64,000 nucleotides of DNA. It comes from Planctomycetota bacterium (GTDB lineage Bacteria > Planctomycetota > Planctomycetia > Pirellulales > Pirellulaceae). Both the position numbers and the translations under genes were made by a program. The stretch is from the NCBI GenBank assembly GCA_026692885.1, contig JAPLNJ010000352.1:14174-78173 (forward strand). Direction: 5' to 3'. Each line of letters starts with the position of its first letter. Within the stretch, counting starts at the first letter, position 1. The notes under the pieces are model-generated. The model did not search any database and was not told where the DNA came from. It was given only the letters and a program-made list of their open reading frames with translations. Shown here one piece after another: positions 63,912 through 64,000 of the stretch.

Positions 63912-64000
63912 AGTAGGGGAGTCGGGCGTCAAACGGATGGTCCTGATTTCGTTCCGCCCCCATCCAGGCTTGCCCCGGTGGAGCGAGGTTTCTGGACTAC
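63912..64000. other. 3' end of window, no feature seen
   Basis: These 89 bp hold no gene I can support. Confidence 0.4.

Noticed and set aside
1..64000. tRNA and rRNA genes
   Set aside because: No cloverleaf with a GGTTCGA-type arm and no rRNA-like stretch was recognised by reading the intergenic regions; a tRNAscan run would be needed to be certain.

Overview
The window (about 60% G+C by eye) reads as a chromosomal segment of a planctomycete, most likely Pirellulales-like. The reasons are the gene families (a DUF1559 protein with a prepilin-type N-terminus, a CRTAC1/ASPIC-UnbV FG-GAP lipoprotein next to a TPR protein, a Uma2-family protein, FHA/kinase and membrane-anchored Ser/Thr kinases, an exported M3 peptidase, a Tat-exported aldo/keto-reductase-like protein, DUF6263) and the very many dispersed palindromic intergenic repeats. 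No rRNA, tRNA or CRISPR array was seen. The assignment is inference from gene content only.

Layout. 0-5.6 kb: a chaperone locus (5'-truncated TPR protein, J-like protein lacking the HPD motif, GrpE-like protein, Hsp70, small zinc-ribbon protein). 5.6-10.8 kb: small membrane protein, conserved small protein, two overlapping HtrA-type genes (one intact, one degenerate with an internal PDZ) and a HINT-domain protein. 11.4-16.1 kb: an accessory island with a truncated TIM-barrel gene, a Vsr endonuclease remnant, an uncharacterised 393-aa protein, a frameshifted GHKL/MORC-like ATPase and a C5 DNA methyltransferase. 16.4-22.5 kb: NifU, NifS, a cyclic-nucleotide-binding protein, exported oligoendopeptidase F and a Tat-exported protein. 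22.8-28.8 kb: SWIM protein, SNF2 helicase, ornithine-cyclodeaminase-like protein and a sugar phosphate isomerase-like protein. 29-43.7 kb: repeat-rich stretches with the CRTAC1/TPR pair, a lipoprotein, DUF1559, Uma2, a cation:proton antiporter, TopA and a SurA-like anchored protein. 43.9-51.8 kb: two Ser/Thr kinases, small ATGA-coupled genes of unknown function, and a GYF_2 protein. 52-55.3 kb: three-subunit proton-translocating transhydrogenase (pntAA-pntAB-pntB). 55.4-57.1 kb: a cluster of very small coupled genes (nucleotidyltransferase-like/partner, and a duplicated ParB-like/small-protein module). 57.3-62.9 kb: xseA-xseB-ispA-dxs-nadK, which joins exonuclease VII with isoprenoid precursor synthesis and NADP supply; then a secreted DUF6263 protein.

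The most interesting coding region is the methyltransferase / GHKL ATPase / 393-aa protein / Vsr-remnant cassette, which looks like a decaying restriction-modification or defence system built around a MORC/MutL-type ATPase. The most interesting non-coding signal is a set of repeat families: four copies of a MITE-like element with a shared terminal inverted repeat, two copies of a CTAG-ended element, REP-like palindromes, a palindrome carried in frame inside the SNF2 helicase gene, and a kinase gene whose 3' end is replaced by repeats.
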